A DNA stretch of 64,000 bases from Spiroplasma turonicum (GTDB lineage: Bacteria; Bacillota_I; Bacilli_A; Mycoplasmatales; Mycoplasmataceae), in NCBI RefSeq assembly GCF_001262715.1, contig NZ_CP012328.1, positions 1,197,375 through 1,261,374 on the forward strand. The letters are read 5' to 3'. The position numbers were made by a program, and so were the translations under genes. The notes under the pieces are model-generated. The model was not told the origin of the DNA, did not search any database, and saw only the letters and a program-made list of their open reading frames with translations. Of the stretch, positions 11,201 to 21,503 are shown piece by piece. The first letter of the stretch is position 1. Each line of letters starts with the position of its first letter.

Positions 11201-13387
11201 CATTATAAATGCTCCTAATTCTTTATTAGCCATATTTGTAGCATTAACTAAAAAACTACTATCATTACCTGCAACACTTGAATAAGGGTGTCCAGACAAT
11301 AAATTATAAATCTTCATTAAAATTGCAACTTTTGCAATCATTGTCAAAAGCAACGACAATGTTAAATAAGCAATTAATACAACTGATGAAGTTATAACTA
11401 TTGATCAAGCACTTATTATTAAAAATGCAAACATACTTACCTCCTTTTTATTTAAATTCTCTCAATTACTACCTTGGATAGTAAAGAGATTATTTCCTTC
11501 TTGTTCTTGTTTTTTCGAATATAAGTTTTCACTTATACTTATTTGTTGGTTACCAACTTCCATGCTTCGATCAAATAAATTATAATTTTTATCATTATTT
11601 TTACTTATTGATGAGTCGGCCAATATTTCTGTTCTGAAGATTGGTCCTTCAGTTTTTTGTTTTGATTCCCATTCTTCTTTTTTATTAATTTTATCAAGTT
11701 CAATTTGTTGTTTTTCTAATACTCTACCAACATCAATTCTCATCTTACTATTTAGAATGCTAGATACTTTGTTTGATGCATCTGAATTAGCACTTAACAA
11801 TGATGTTTTGTTGTTAAAGCTGTTAGGTGGCTCATTTTGATTTGGAAAATTAAATGAGTTTAAATTAGTATTTTGGTTACCCATAAAACTTGGTTGTTGA
11901 GTTACCAAACTTTGATTGGGTAGACTTATATCTTTATTTAAATTGAGTTCGGTTGCGTTTGTAGTGGAGCTACTTGGGGGTAGACTTGATAAAGTGTTTA
12001 TAACAGATTTTAAAGAGGAGTCATTATCTAAAAAGTCATTGTTTAGTCTTGTAAAATTTAATACTTCTTCATTAACTTCTTTAAAACTTTTTTCTTGGCT
12101 TAAAACATTATTGTCCAATTTTTTATTTAGATTATTTTTTTCAACCATTTTTATAATTATATCTACATATTCAAAAATATATTCTTTTGAAAATTCTTTA
12201 TAAAAATCAGAGTCAGTCATAAAGGTTAGATTTAGGTTAGGTATTTTTACAACTATCTTATTAAAAAACTCAATAAATGATTTTTTAAGATTTATATCTA
12301 TTGGTATGAAGTTATCAACAAATACTGAAATTCTATTTGTAAAATTATATGATTCAAATAAATTTTTAAACTCAGAAACAATTAAATCTACTGGATCATC
12401 AACCACAAAGACCTCATCCATAATATCTTCAAAATCATCAACTAATTCAATTTGTCCTCAACTAGTACCTTTTAACATTAAATCAACTCGTTCTCATAAT
12501 TCTCTTCTATCTTCAAGATCTATTTGAATAGGTAATTTAGATATTAATTGTTTTAAAAAGAATCTGTACGGTCTTCTGTACTTTGATATCTCAGAAACAT
12601 CAATGAAGATACTATATAAATTAGATATATTTGTTTTTATATATTTTAAAACTCTTCTATTATTTTTTTTATCAACAGGGATCATTAATAATTTATTATC
12701 AAGATTTTCATTATTAAAATACTCTTTATATTCATCTAATTTTAAGAACGTGCAGTCTTCTTCGATTTCATTTAAATAATTATCTTTAGTTGAATGTTCA
12801 AAACTTGTATAAATAGGTTCTTTTATTGATTCTTTTATATCTTCAATAGGTAATATACTTTCATTAATAGTTGATAGAGGACTTTTTAAATTTTTAAAAA
12901 TATCATTTTCTACTACTAAATCTTTTTCATTATTAATACTAATATTGTTATTTATATTGTATGTTTCTTTAAATTTAGAAGTAGTATCTTTGTTATCTAA
13001 GCTATTATTTTGAAAATTATTAGCATCTTTTATTTCATCATTAACTAATTGATTCTCAAAAGGAAAATTATAACTATTATTCATGATTTGCTGTGTATTA
13101 GTAGATTGCAAATCATTGAATTTGTTATATGAGTTTGAATTAGAATCAGATCATGATGGTTGTTGACTTGAATAATTATCACTCAAACCTGGGAAAGGTG
13201 GAACAGAAACCTTGTTATTATCATCTAACATTGTTTTGATGAAAGAAGGTATTACATCTTTGTTATCTACAAAACCCATCTGAGCTCCTAAACGTATATA
13301 TTTTTCTTTTTCTTTTTGTTTTTCTGCTTCTTTTTTTACTTCATCTTCTTTTTGTTTTTTCATTCTTTCAAATGGATTAATATACAT
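8261..13387 (-). CDS. Giant membrane protein with tandem-repeat C-terminus (1708 aa), possibly two nested products
   Basis: One frame without TAA or TAG runs the whole length when TGA is Trp; the TGA codons lie near 13151, 12494, 11462, 11405 and 10745. The start MYINPFERMKK follows AAGGAGGTG. Residues 1-320 are charged, then Asn/Ser-rich, then folded-looking. Residues 320-440 include ISVFVDNFIPIDINLK and LNLTFMTDSDFY, faintly like the core strands of a P-loop ATPase but without a Walker A motif. A low-complexity linker follows. Residues 652-803 hold four to five membrane segments. From about 1078 to 1573 a 109-residue unit repeats (nine FKRPETRID, six LGEQFIKEK-like motifs). An internal start (AAGGAGGTAAGTATG at 11434) could give a separate 1057-aa product. 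Function unknown; I infer a structural or scaffolding role. Confidence 0.8.
8670..10156 (-). repeat. Exact 327-bp tandem repeat array inside the giant gene
   Basis: Copies are in exact register: the landmark GCACGA falls at 8751, 9078, 9405, 9732 and 10059, each 327 bp apart, giving about 4.5 copies. The unit is 109 codons, so copy number can change without shifting the frame. Copies are nearly identical in DNA, but two carry one spacer type (DESINNLSSTT) and three another (NMDLDVLIESRDEKE), so the array is a mosaic. A diverged partial copy lies near 10313. Confidence 0.95.
11432..11449 (-). promoter_or_regulatory. Strong internal ribosome-binding site and ATG inside the giant frame
   Basis: AAAAAGGAGGTAAGTATG has a near-ideal Shine-Dalgarno spaced 5-6 bases from an ATG, in the same frame as the surrounding 5.1-kb open frame and directly before the first membrane segment (MFAFLIISAWSIVI). 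Confidence 0.75.
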
Positions 13388-13475
13388 AGAAACACCTCCT
13401 TATTACATTGATAATTATACCATAAAATTAATAAAAAAGTTATAAATCTATTGTAATTGTTAATCTACTTTGCTA

Positions 13476-14768
13476 TTATATATTGTCAATTTTGGTTGAA
13501 ACAAAACTTATTTTGTAGTTTTTTATAAGTTTTGTACCAATAATTACATAAGATGTTATAAATAAACTAAAAGTTATTATTGCATGAGAAACATACTTAA
13601 TTCCATATAAAAAGAAATCTTTTATTGTTCCATCAGAGTTTATGAATGAACTTCCAAGTTTCTTATAAAGATACTCATTTGTGTTTATGAAATGACTTAA
13701 ATTGTTTTCATTTCAATAATTATAAATTTCATTTAGTTTGTGCATTGAATATGTATTTACACTAATCAAAAATATAACCTCGATAAATAAAATAATAAAT
13801 TGAGTTATTAAAAATTTATAATTAATTTCTTCTTTTTTAAAATAAATAACACCTAATACACAAATAGTTGCTATCATAAATCCAGAAGTTATGATAGGTA
13901 AGTTTTTAATTGCAAACTGAGAATAGTTTTGAGATAGATCACTTTTATTGATTAGTTCTAGTCCGCTAAATGTTCAGTTTAACATTGAGTTTAAAGAGTT
14001 ATTATGTATAGAAATTGTTATTACATAAATAAAATGAGGTATGAAAACAGCTAGGGCAGATAAAATTATTCAAAGTGAGATGTTTTTTTTACTATTTAAA
14101 GATAAACTGCTTAATATTGTTGAAAATTTTTCTTGACCAAAAACTTTTTTAATATGGCTAGTATTAAGTTTTTTCTTTTCTAATGAATTACTAAAGAAAG
14201 AAAAGTATATTATTGTTATCGTTACCTTAACTAAACAAAGTCACCATGTCATTGTATCAGTTGCTCAACCATATATAGTCTTTTCATTATAATTATTCTT
14301 TAATTTTTCTATAACATTTTCTAAAACAGGGTTTGCATTATCTATATTTGAATTTGAAACATAACTATACATTTGAAAAAATTTTGAGTAGTTGTATTCA
14401 CTTACTGATGTTATTAAAAAACTCATTATAATTAATGAACCTAAACCAACTATAACTGTATGTTTCATTTTATTCAGCTTAGTTTTATTCAATAATTTAT
14501 CTAAGAATAAAATAAAAATAATTGAAATAATATAAATTGAAGTACCAAATCAAGCACTTATCATGATTAAGTTATAAGTTGGTAAAGAGAGATTAATAAA
14601 GTAATTTTGAAGAGTTTCATAATTATTTTTATAAATATCAAATGAGTTATTTAAATACAAAATAATTATAAATAGTACTTGTGGAATTACTAATAAAGTA
14701 AAAACAAATGCCATTTTTAAAATGGAGCTTCTTTTTACTTTATTACTTGTATCGAATGTATTTATCAT
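13476..14768 (-). CDS. Multi-pass membrane protein, function unknown
   Basis: 430 aa with TGA read as Trp at several places (after MISA, after TIYG, in TMTWWLC). The ATG follows AAGAAGGTTTAGT. About eight hydrophobic segments are visible, for example MAFVFTLLVIPQVLFIIILYL, SIYIISIIFILFLD, VIVGLGSLIIMSFLI, IILSALAVFIPHFIYVITI, FLITQFIILFIEVIFLI and AIITFSLFITSYVIIG. Between them lies an outside-type loop rich in Asn/Tyr. No known transporter motif is seen. The start codon overlaps the stop of prmC, and the gene lies just upstream of the giant membrane protein in the same direction, so the two may be transcribed together. Confidence 0.75.
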
Positions 14769-14769
14769 A

Positions 14770-15585
14770 CTAAACCTTCTTTAAAATAAAATATCTTCAT
14801 AAATTAGAATAGTCTTTCTTAAATTCTATTTTATATTTTACTCTCTTTAAATTAAAAATGCCCTCTAGCTTTTGTTTTTGTTCAAAACCAAATTCACATA
14901 ATATTATTAAATCTTTATTTAAATTAAAGAGTTTTTCTAGGTTATTATAAAGAACTTTATAAAAAAATAAACCATTATCTTTTGCAAAAAGAGCCGTTTT
15001 AGGCTCGTTTTTTTTGACTAAAATATCTAAATTTTTATCTCTTTTATCGATATATGGTGGGTTGATTATTATAAAATCAGGTTTCAAATTTTTTTCAAAT
15101 ATAAAGTTTATAAAATTAGACTTGTAAACTTTGGCTTTAGCATTTAAAAGTTTTATATTTTTCTTTGTAACATTTAGAGCTTTTTTGCTAATATCAGACA
15201 TAAATAAATTAATATTATTGTTTTCTAAATAAATACTTAGTCCTATGCAACCTGTTCCACAACATATGTCGAAAACATTTTTATTTTGAAGGTTATATTG
15301 TAATACTTCTTCAACTAAAAGTTCTGTCTCTGGTCTTGGTATTAAAGTATTTTTATTAACAATAAAATTGTTTTTATAAAAAAACTTTCTATTAGTAATA
15401 TATTCTAATAATTGTCCTTTTTTTAATTTCTTAAATATTTTTCTTATTTCTTTTATCTCATTTTTTGTAACGATATCGTCATCAAAAAAAACATCTTTAT
15501 ACAAAACATGTTTAATAATATTTTTTATTTGTTTTTTATCAAAATCTTTTGAATAAAATTCAACAACTTCCTTAATTATCTTCAT
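14770..15585 (-). CDS. prmC: Release factor glutamine methyltransferase
   Basis: 271 aa. PrmC methylates the Gln of the GGQ motif in release factors, using SAM. The SAM-binding motif [17 protein letters not shown] and the catalytic NPPY ([11 protein letters not shown]) are both present, as is the N-terminal [14 protein letters not shown]. One TGA Trp near the C-terminus adds the tail WRYFILKKV before a TAG, which overlaps the start of the next gene. The start overlaps the end of prfA by 14 bp: enzyme and substrate are translationally coupled, a widely conserved pairing. Confidence 0.95.
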
Positions 15586-16663
15586 TGATTTGTTCAGCTA
15601 TTAATTCTTTCTGATGATTTTTTATTAAACCGTCAATAATTTCTTCTAAATTACCTTCCATAACCTGATCTAACTTACTTAATGTTAAATTAATTCGATG
15701 GTCTGTTATTCTGTTCTGCGGATAATTATAAGTTCTTATTTTTTCACTTCTTGCTCCTGTACCTACTGCACTTTTTCTTTGACTTGCTTCTTGTTCTTGT
15801 TTTTTTTGAAGCTCATACTCATAAATTCTAGCCCTTAACATTGTCATAGCTTTGTCTTTATTATCGTGTTGACTTCTTCCATCTTGAGATGAGGCAACTA
15901 TTCCGGTCGGAATATGTGTAACTCTTACAGCAGAATCAGTTGTATTAACATGTTGACCACCAGCTCCAGAAGACCTATAAGTATCAATTCTAAGATCTGA
16001 TAGTTTAATATCTACTTCCAAATCTGAAACTTCTGGTAAGACAGCAACAGTAGCTGTAGAAGTTTGAATTCTTCCTTTGGACTCTGTTTTTGGAACTCTT
16101 TGTACTCTATGGCTTCCAGATTCAAACTTCATTTTTGAGTATACATTATCACCTTTCACCATAAATGAAATTTGGCTAAATCCTCCTGCTGTTGATTCGC
16201 TCTCTTCTAAAACTTCAACTTTTCAATTGTTTTTTTCGGCATATCTTGTATATAGTCTAAATAAATCTCCTGCAAAAATGTTAGCTTCATCACCACCTGC
16301 TGCACCTCTAATTTCAAATACAACATTTTTATCATCATTAGGGTCTTTTGGTAAAAGTAACAATTCTATGTTTTTTTCTAAGGTTTCAATTTTTTCTTCT
16401 AAGTCTTGTAACTCACTTTTAGCAAGTTGTTTAAGTTCAGCATCTTTTTCATTTTTTAACATATAGTTTGCTTCATCTAAGTCGCTTTTTATTTTTTTAT
16501 ATTCTAAATATTCATTATATATGCTTTCTAAACTAGATCTTTCTTTATTTAATTCTGTTAGTAACTTAATGTCTGATAAATTTGCTTCATCTTGTAACTT
16601 AGAATCAATCATATTTACTCTTTTTTCAATAACATTAAGTGCTTCTAATGTCTTTGCGTTCAT
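15572..16663 (-). CDS. prfA: Peptide chain release factor 1
   Basis: 363 aa, full length. RF1 ends translation at UAA and UAG. The peptidyl-hydrolysis motif GGQ is in [20 protein letters not shown], and [17 protein letters not shown] and [20 protein letters not shown] are typical. One TGA (after YAEKNN) is Trp. As TGA is a sense codon here, RF2 is expected to be absent and RF1 to be the only release factor. The start ATG follows AGGAGATAAT. It is 8 bp after tdk and coupled to prmC. Confidence 0.97.
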
Positions 16664-16671
16664 ATTATCTC

Positions 16672-17274
16672 CTACCTTGGTTCCTCAAAACAATGTCTAC
16701 ATCTTGATTCATATTTTTCGTTTGCTGCAATAAATATTAAGGGACTATCAAGAGAAGCTGGTTTACCATCAATTATTCTTTGAGTTCTTGTTCCATTACC
16801 ACCACATTTATGACAAATAGATGTTAATTTATCAATATACTCAGCATTAACAAGTAGTTTGTCAACGTTTTTAAATGGTCTATTTCTAAAATCTTTATCT
16901 AAACCACTTGCAATAACTATAATTCCTTTATTTGCAAAATTATCTAATACATTAACGATGTTTTCATCAAGAAATTGTACTTCATCAATTCCAATTACAT
17001 CAATATTTTTATTTTTATTTTTTTCATTAAAAACTTTTATTAGTTCTTCACTATTTTGAATTGGAATTGCGTCAATGTTCATTCTAGAATGTGAATAAAT
17101 TTCTTTTTGACCATACCTATCATCTATTGCTGGTTTAAAAACAATAATATTTTGATTTGCATATTGATATCTTCTTAATCTTTTTATAAACTCTTCTGTT
17201 TTGCCTGCAAACATACAACCTGTAATTAATTCAATTCATCCTTTTTTGTTTTTTAAATTTAATATATTACTCAT
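16672..17274 (-). CDS. tdk: Thymidine kinase
   Basis: 200 aa. It phosphorylates thymidine with ATP in pyrimidine salvage. The true start is 20 codons upstream of the Met in the P-loop: MSNILNLKNKKGWIELITG, with a TGA Trp at residue 13. The P-loop GCMFAGKTEE (residues 19-28), GIDEVQFLDE and the C-terminal zinc-binding Cys pairs CHKCGG and CRHC are all seen, which places it in the type II TK1-like family. The ATG overlaps the stop of the DHH gene upstream. Confidence 0.96.
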
Positions 17275-18214
17275 CTACTTTATCCTCTTTAAATAATTTA
17301 TCCAACTCTTTGTTTAAAAGTTTTAACTCTTTTCAACTTTGCAATGTTAAACCTGAAGCAAGGATATGTCCACCCCCACCAAATTTTTCTGCTACTTTAT
17401 TTACATTGTGTTTTCTACTTCTTAATGAGACCTTAATTTTTTTTGATGAGTTAGACTCGTAAGCTATGTATCAAACTTCTATTTCTTTAATATTAAGAAA
17501 AATAGATAAAGAAGATTTTACTTCAAACTCTGTTAAATTTTTATTTTTGAAGTCTTTCTTTTTTATTTTCAAATATGCAACTTTTTCATTTTTTAACTGT
17601 TTTATTTTGCTAAAACATTTACTATTTCATCTAGCTTGGTGTATACTTTTTAAATACAAACTTTCATAAACAGTTGTTATTTCTGTAAATACTTCTGATA
17701 AAATCATAGCCGCTTTAAAACTTTTTGAATTTGTATTTTTATACAAGAATCTTGCAGAGTCGGTTATTAAACCATAGAACAAATATCTTGCAGCTTTTTT
17801 ATCTATTATTAAGCTATTATCATATGCTCATAATGTAATAACTTGAGTACAAGCTATTGCGTTATCTTCAACAAGCTTAAACTGAGTGAAATTATCAACT
17901 TCTATATGGTGATCTATTTTATATATTGTTTTTATATGTTCTAACCTATCAAAATCTATTCTATCATAATTAGCAACATCAACAGTAATAAATAAGCATT
18001 TTTCAAGAATTTCCTCATTCAATATTGCTTCGTCTTTTTCTCTACAATCGCTTTCCATATCTCATCCAACAATATAAACATTTTTCGATGGAAAATTGGT
18101 TTTGATGATTGATTTCAAACCATATGCTGAACCATGTGTATCTCAATCTGGACTTTTATGTTTTGCAATCACAATATGATCAAAATCTTTTATAAATTGT
18201 ATTAGATCTTTCAT
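17267..18214 (-). CDS. DHH-family phosphoesterase (NrnA-like oligoribonuclease / pAp phosphatase)
   Basis: 315 aa with TGA Trp codons (SPDWDTHG, GWDMESD, EVWYIA and others). The N-terminal metal motif appears as HKSPDWDTHGSAYGLKS, the name-giving motif as KIDHHIEVDNF, and the C-terminal DHHA1 substrate motif as GGGGHILASG. Proteins of this family degrade nano-RNAs, pAp or cyclic dinucleotides. NrnA/pAp phosphatase is the usual annotation in Mollicutes; the GdpP type is excluded because PAS/GGDEF and membrane segments are absent. Its stop overlaps the tdk start (ATGAGTAA). Confidence 0.88.
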
Positions 18215-18223
18215 TATACCTTT

Positions 18224-20071
18224 CTATATAACTTTAAATATTGCATCTTCAGTTACATAAACACTTATTTTTTGTTTAGCTTTATAATTTAAATCTGAAT
18301 AAAAGTAAAGTTTGACTTGTTTATCGTCTGAAACAAAATATTTAACTTTTTCATCAGAGAATAATTTGTTATCTTTAATATATCCTTTTATTTCAAAAAG
18401 ATTGTTTTTAGTTTCTTTTTTACTACTGCTTAATTTTAAGGGGTCTAGAATTATATATCCTTTAGCATTAAATGATAAGGAGTTACTTTTAATTTTATTA
18501 TTTAATATGATAACTTTATCTTTTACTCTTTCATATTGTATTTTATTATTATTGTAGAAAATTTCAGAAGCATGGCTGTTTCAATTATTTTTTATAAAAT
18601 CAGAAAAAGATAGTTTTAATATTTTAGATTTATTTATAAGATAGAATTCTTTATTTAAACACGCAACATTTTGAATTTGGGTATCTAAAAATATAAACTT
18701 ATAATTATTATCTAATTTATATAAATTATTTAAAACATGAAATAATTCTCTGGTTTCATTTAAAGATAACTTTTCCAGTACTTTATAAAATATTAAGTTA
18801 TATTTTTTTAGAAAGATTGATTTTAAAATTAAATATCAAATATTTATTACACCATTCCACTTAATAGAAAATAAATCTAGTTTTAAATCTAGTTTTTCAC
18901 ATAAATCGTTTATGTAATTTTTAGATTGTTCTGACATTGTATTAATTTTTGATTTCAAAGCTTTTAATTCTGTTTTAAATAAACTTGTTTTTTTATAACT
19001 TATATCTTTTTTTAAGATTTGTTTGTGGAACCCATGGATTACTTCCACAATTTTTCCTCTTAGTGTTGTAGATTCATCAGTTAAACCATCAAAAAACATT
19101 TTTTCTTGTTTAATAACAAACTCTGATCTTTGGTCATTGGAAGCCTGCCTTCAACCAAAATAAACGTCAAGATTTTTTAACTTTTTATTTATTTTATTCA
19201 ACTTAATCATTTCAAAGTTGATTTGTTTTTTCAGACTTAATATTATATTTTTATTTTTTAAGATTTTATTCCTAATGTGACTAATCTTAACATCAATAAT
19301 TTTTAATTGTTTTCTAACTACATAATTAACTTGATTAAAGTTTAAATGCTTTGCAAGTTTTTTAGTTGATTTATCTTTTGATTTTTTAGCTATATACTCA
19401 CATTTACAAAGAGATGTTAACTCCATAAAATTATAAACTTTATCTCATAAACTTTGTAAAAAAGTCTCTAACAACTCGTAATTTAGTGTTTTATCGATTA
19501 AAAAATAATAATCTTTAACTATAATCTTAATGTGTTCTTCGAGAGTTTCATTTTTTTCTTCCAAGTTTTTATTATTAAAATTGATTTGCTGATTTAGGAA
19601 GTCTTGTAACCATTGTTCTTCAATCTCAATAGAACTATTAATAAATGTGAGAATCATTTTTTCAACTTTTTTTCTCATATTCAAATCTTCAGTTATATTG
19701 TATGATGTTGAATAAGATAAATAATCATATTTATCATTTAAATAATTAATTTTAGCATTGTTATAAAACTCTTTATTAAGTAATAAATATGTTGATAACC
19801 AAAATTTTTCTGGTCATTTTCTAAGGTTTTTGCTCATAGAAATTACATCTACATGCTGTTTAGTTCAATCTTTATTAACTTTATCATAACCATCTATTTT
19901 GAAATAACCTGATTTAACTAAATATTTTCCAGTTAATATAGTTTTAAAACTTTTCAAATCTTCTGAGTTATTTGAAATAACACTAGTAAATATGTCTTCT
20001 GTCTCAAAAGTAACTTCATTTGGAACTACTTTTTTATTAATGAACGTTGCTTTTTTAAGTTTTAAACTCAT
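18224..20071 (-). CDS. ABC-ATPase-like protein lacking a recognisable Walker A motif
   Basis: 615 aa with several TGA Trp codons. The first 65 residues resemble the start of an ABC nucleotide-binding domain: LKKATFINKKVVPNEVTFET, then SVISNNSEDLKSFKTILTGK where a Walker A would stand, then SGYFKIDGYDKVNK as in the SGxIxxDG strand. Neither GxxGxGKS/T nor an LSGGQ signature is present. The centre is helical and Lys-rich, with a long coiled-coil-like block (about 215-300). The end, KISVYVTEDAIFKVI, resembles the tail of sugar-importer ATPases. I read it as a degenerate ABC-type relative; an unrelated family is possible. AGGTGG fixes the ATG at 20071 rather than the in-frame GTG three codons upstream. 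Confidence 0.5.
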
Positions 20072-20130
20072 TTCTACCACCTAAACCTAATTATATTATG
20101 CTTTTTAAAATAGTACTATTTAAATAAAAT

Positions 20131-20165
20131 AAAAAAGTACAACACTAATGTAATCATACTTTTTT
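20131..20165 (-). terminator. Terminator after rpmE
   Basis: AAAAAAGTA and TACTTTTTT form a 9-bp stem with a 17-base loop, 10 bp past the rpmE stop. Both arms are A/T-rich, so the T-run is usable on the minus strand. Confidence 0.55.
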
Positions 20166-20174
20166 AATTATATA

Positions 20175-20462
20175 CTATTTTTTTTCTTTTGCTTTTTTAG
20201 CATTTTCAGCTTTTTGACTTTCAGAAGCTTTTTTCATTTCTGCTTGAACTGCGTCTTTTTTAGCAAACTTTTCTTTAAACTTCTCTACACGTCCTTCAGC
20301 ATTTGCAAAATTTTGCTTTCCAGTATAGAAAGGGTGACAATTTGAACAAGTATCTACTCTTACTTCTGATCCTTTTGTTGAACCAGATAGAAATTCGTTA
20401 CTACATGATGTACAAATAAATTTTGCTTCTTGATAATTTGGATGTATTCCTTGCTTTGGCAT
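20175..20462 (-). CDS. rpmE: Ribosomal protein L31 (zinc-binding type)
   Basis: 95 aa. It starts MPKQGIHPNYQEAKFICTSC. The two Cys pairs, CTSC and CSNCHPFYTGKQ, are those of the zinc-containing L31 form. A normal L31 is about 66-70 aa; this one has a Lys/Ala/Glu-rich tail of about 25 residues (AKKDAVQAEMKKASESQKA and on). AAGGACGG precedes the ATG. It appears to be a single-gene unit between fba and the ABC-like gene. Confidence 0.96.
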   Translation of the reverse strand: MPKQGIHPNYQEAKFICTSCSNEFLSGSTKGSEVRVDTCSNCHPFYTGKQNFANAEGRVEKFKEKFAKKDAVQAEMKKASESQKAENAKKAKEKK

Positions 20463-20556
20463 TCTTTCACCGTCCTTTAAAATATAGATACAAAATTAAT
20501 AATATCATATATTTTAAATAAAGATATCATCAATTATTATTTTTTAATAATATTAA

Positions 20557-21450
20557 TTACTTAGCTTTACCTTGACAACCGAACCACTTAGTTAACTCTA
20601 AGAAAGTCTCTTTAATTGCTTTTGAACCAGGAGCTAATAATTTTCTTGGGTCAAAACCTTTTCCATGATCATCTAAATCTTTTTTATCTTCTATATATTT
20701 TCTTGTTGCATCTCTGAATGATAATTGTAATTCAGTATTAACATTAATTTTTGAAATACCTAATTTTATTGCTTTTTCTACTTGATCTTGAGGTATCCCT
20801 GAACCACCATGTAAAACCATTGGTAGTTTACAAGCATTTTGTAATGCTTCTAAAGTTTCAAAAGATAAAGATTTTCATCATTCAGGATATTTACCATGTA
20901 TATTACCTATACCAGCAGCTAACATTGAAATACCAAGTTTTGACATTTCTTCAGCTTGTAATGGATCCCCTAATTCACCTTCACCAACAACACCATCTTC
21001 TTCACCACCAATTGAACCGATTTCTGCTTCAACTGAAACTTCATGATCATTTGCAAAAATCATCAATTCTTTTACTTTGGCAATGTTTTCTTCATATGGT
21101 AAATGTGAACCATCAAACATTACTGAAGAGTAACCTGCTTCTATACATTTTTTAGCCATTTCAACAGATTGTCCATGATCTAAATGTAAAGCAACAGGAA
21201 CTGTTATATTTAATTCTTCTAAAAGACCATTAACCATTCCAACAATAGTTTTTAGACCTCCCATATATTTAATTGCTCCTTCAGAAGTTGCAATTATTAT
21301 AGGTGTTTTAGAATCTTGAGCTGCCTCCAATAAAGATTTAGTTCATTCTAAATTATTTATGTTAAAGTGACCAATAGCATATTTATTTTCATGTGCATCT
21401 TTAACCATTTTAGTAGCATTTACTAATCTACTATTATATAATTTTGCCAT
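20557..21450 (-). CDS. fba: Class II fructose-1,6-bisphosphate aldolase
   Basis: 297 aa. It splits fructose-1,6-bisphosphate into DHAP and glyceraldehyde-3-phosphate in glycolysis. The zinc and active-site motifs are present: ALHLDHGQS, SVMFDGSHLPYEEN, EAEIGSIGGEEDG, GNIHGKYPE and the phosphate-binding VLHGGSGI and INVNTELQ. Two adjacent TGA codons after KYPE give WW. The ATG follows GGAGGAAAAATAAT. No partner genes of glycolysis lie next to it. Confidence 0.97.
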
Positions 21451-21503
21451 TATTATTTTTCCTCCACAAAAAGATTATACAACTTTAATTACATTACTTT
21501 ACT

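Noticed and set aside
10558..11434. Separate genes at 8261-10558 and 10745-11359
   Set aside because: They are joined in one frame by TGA codons with no ribosome site before the Met at 10558.
16077..16466. 129-codon open frame opposite prfA
   Set aside because: It is the antisense shadow of the conserved prfA frame and has no ribosome site or known motif.
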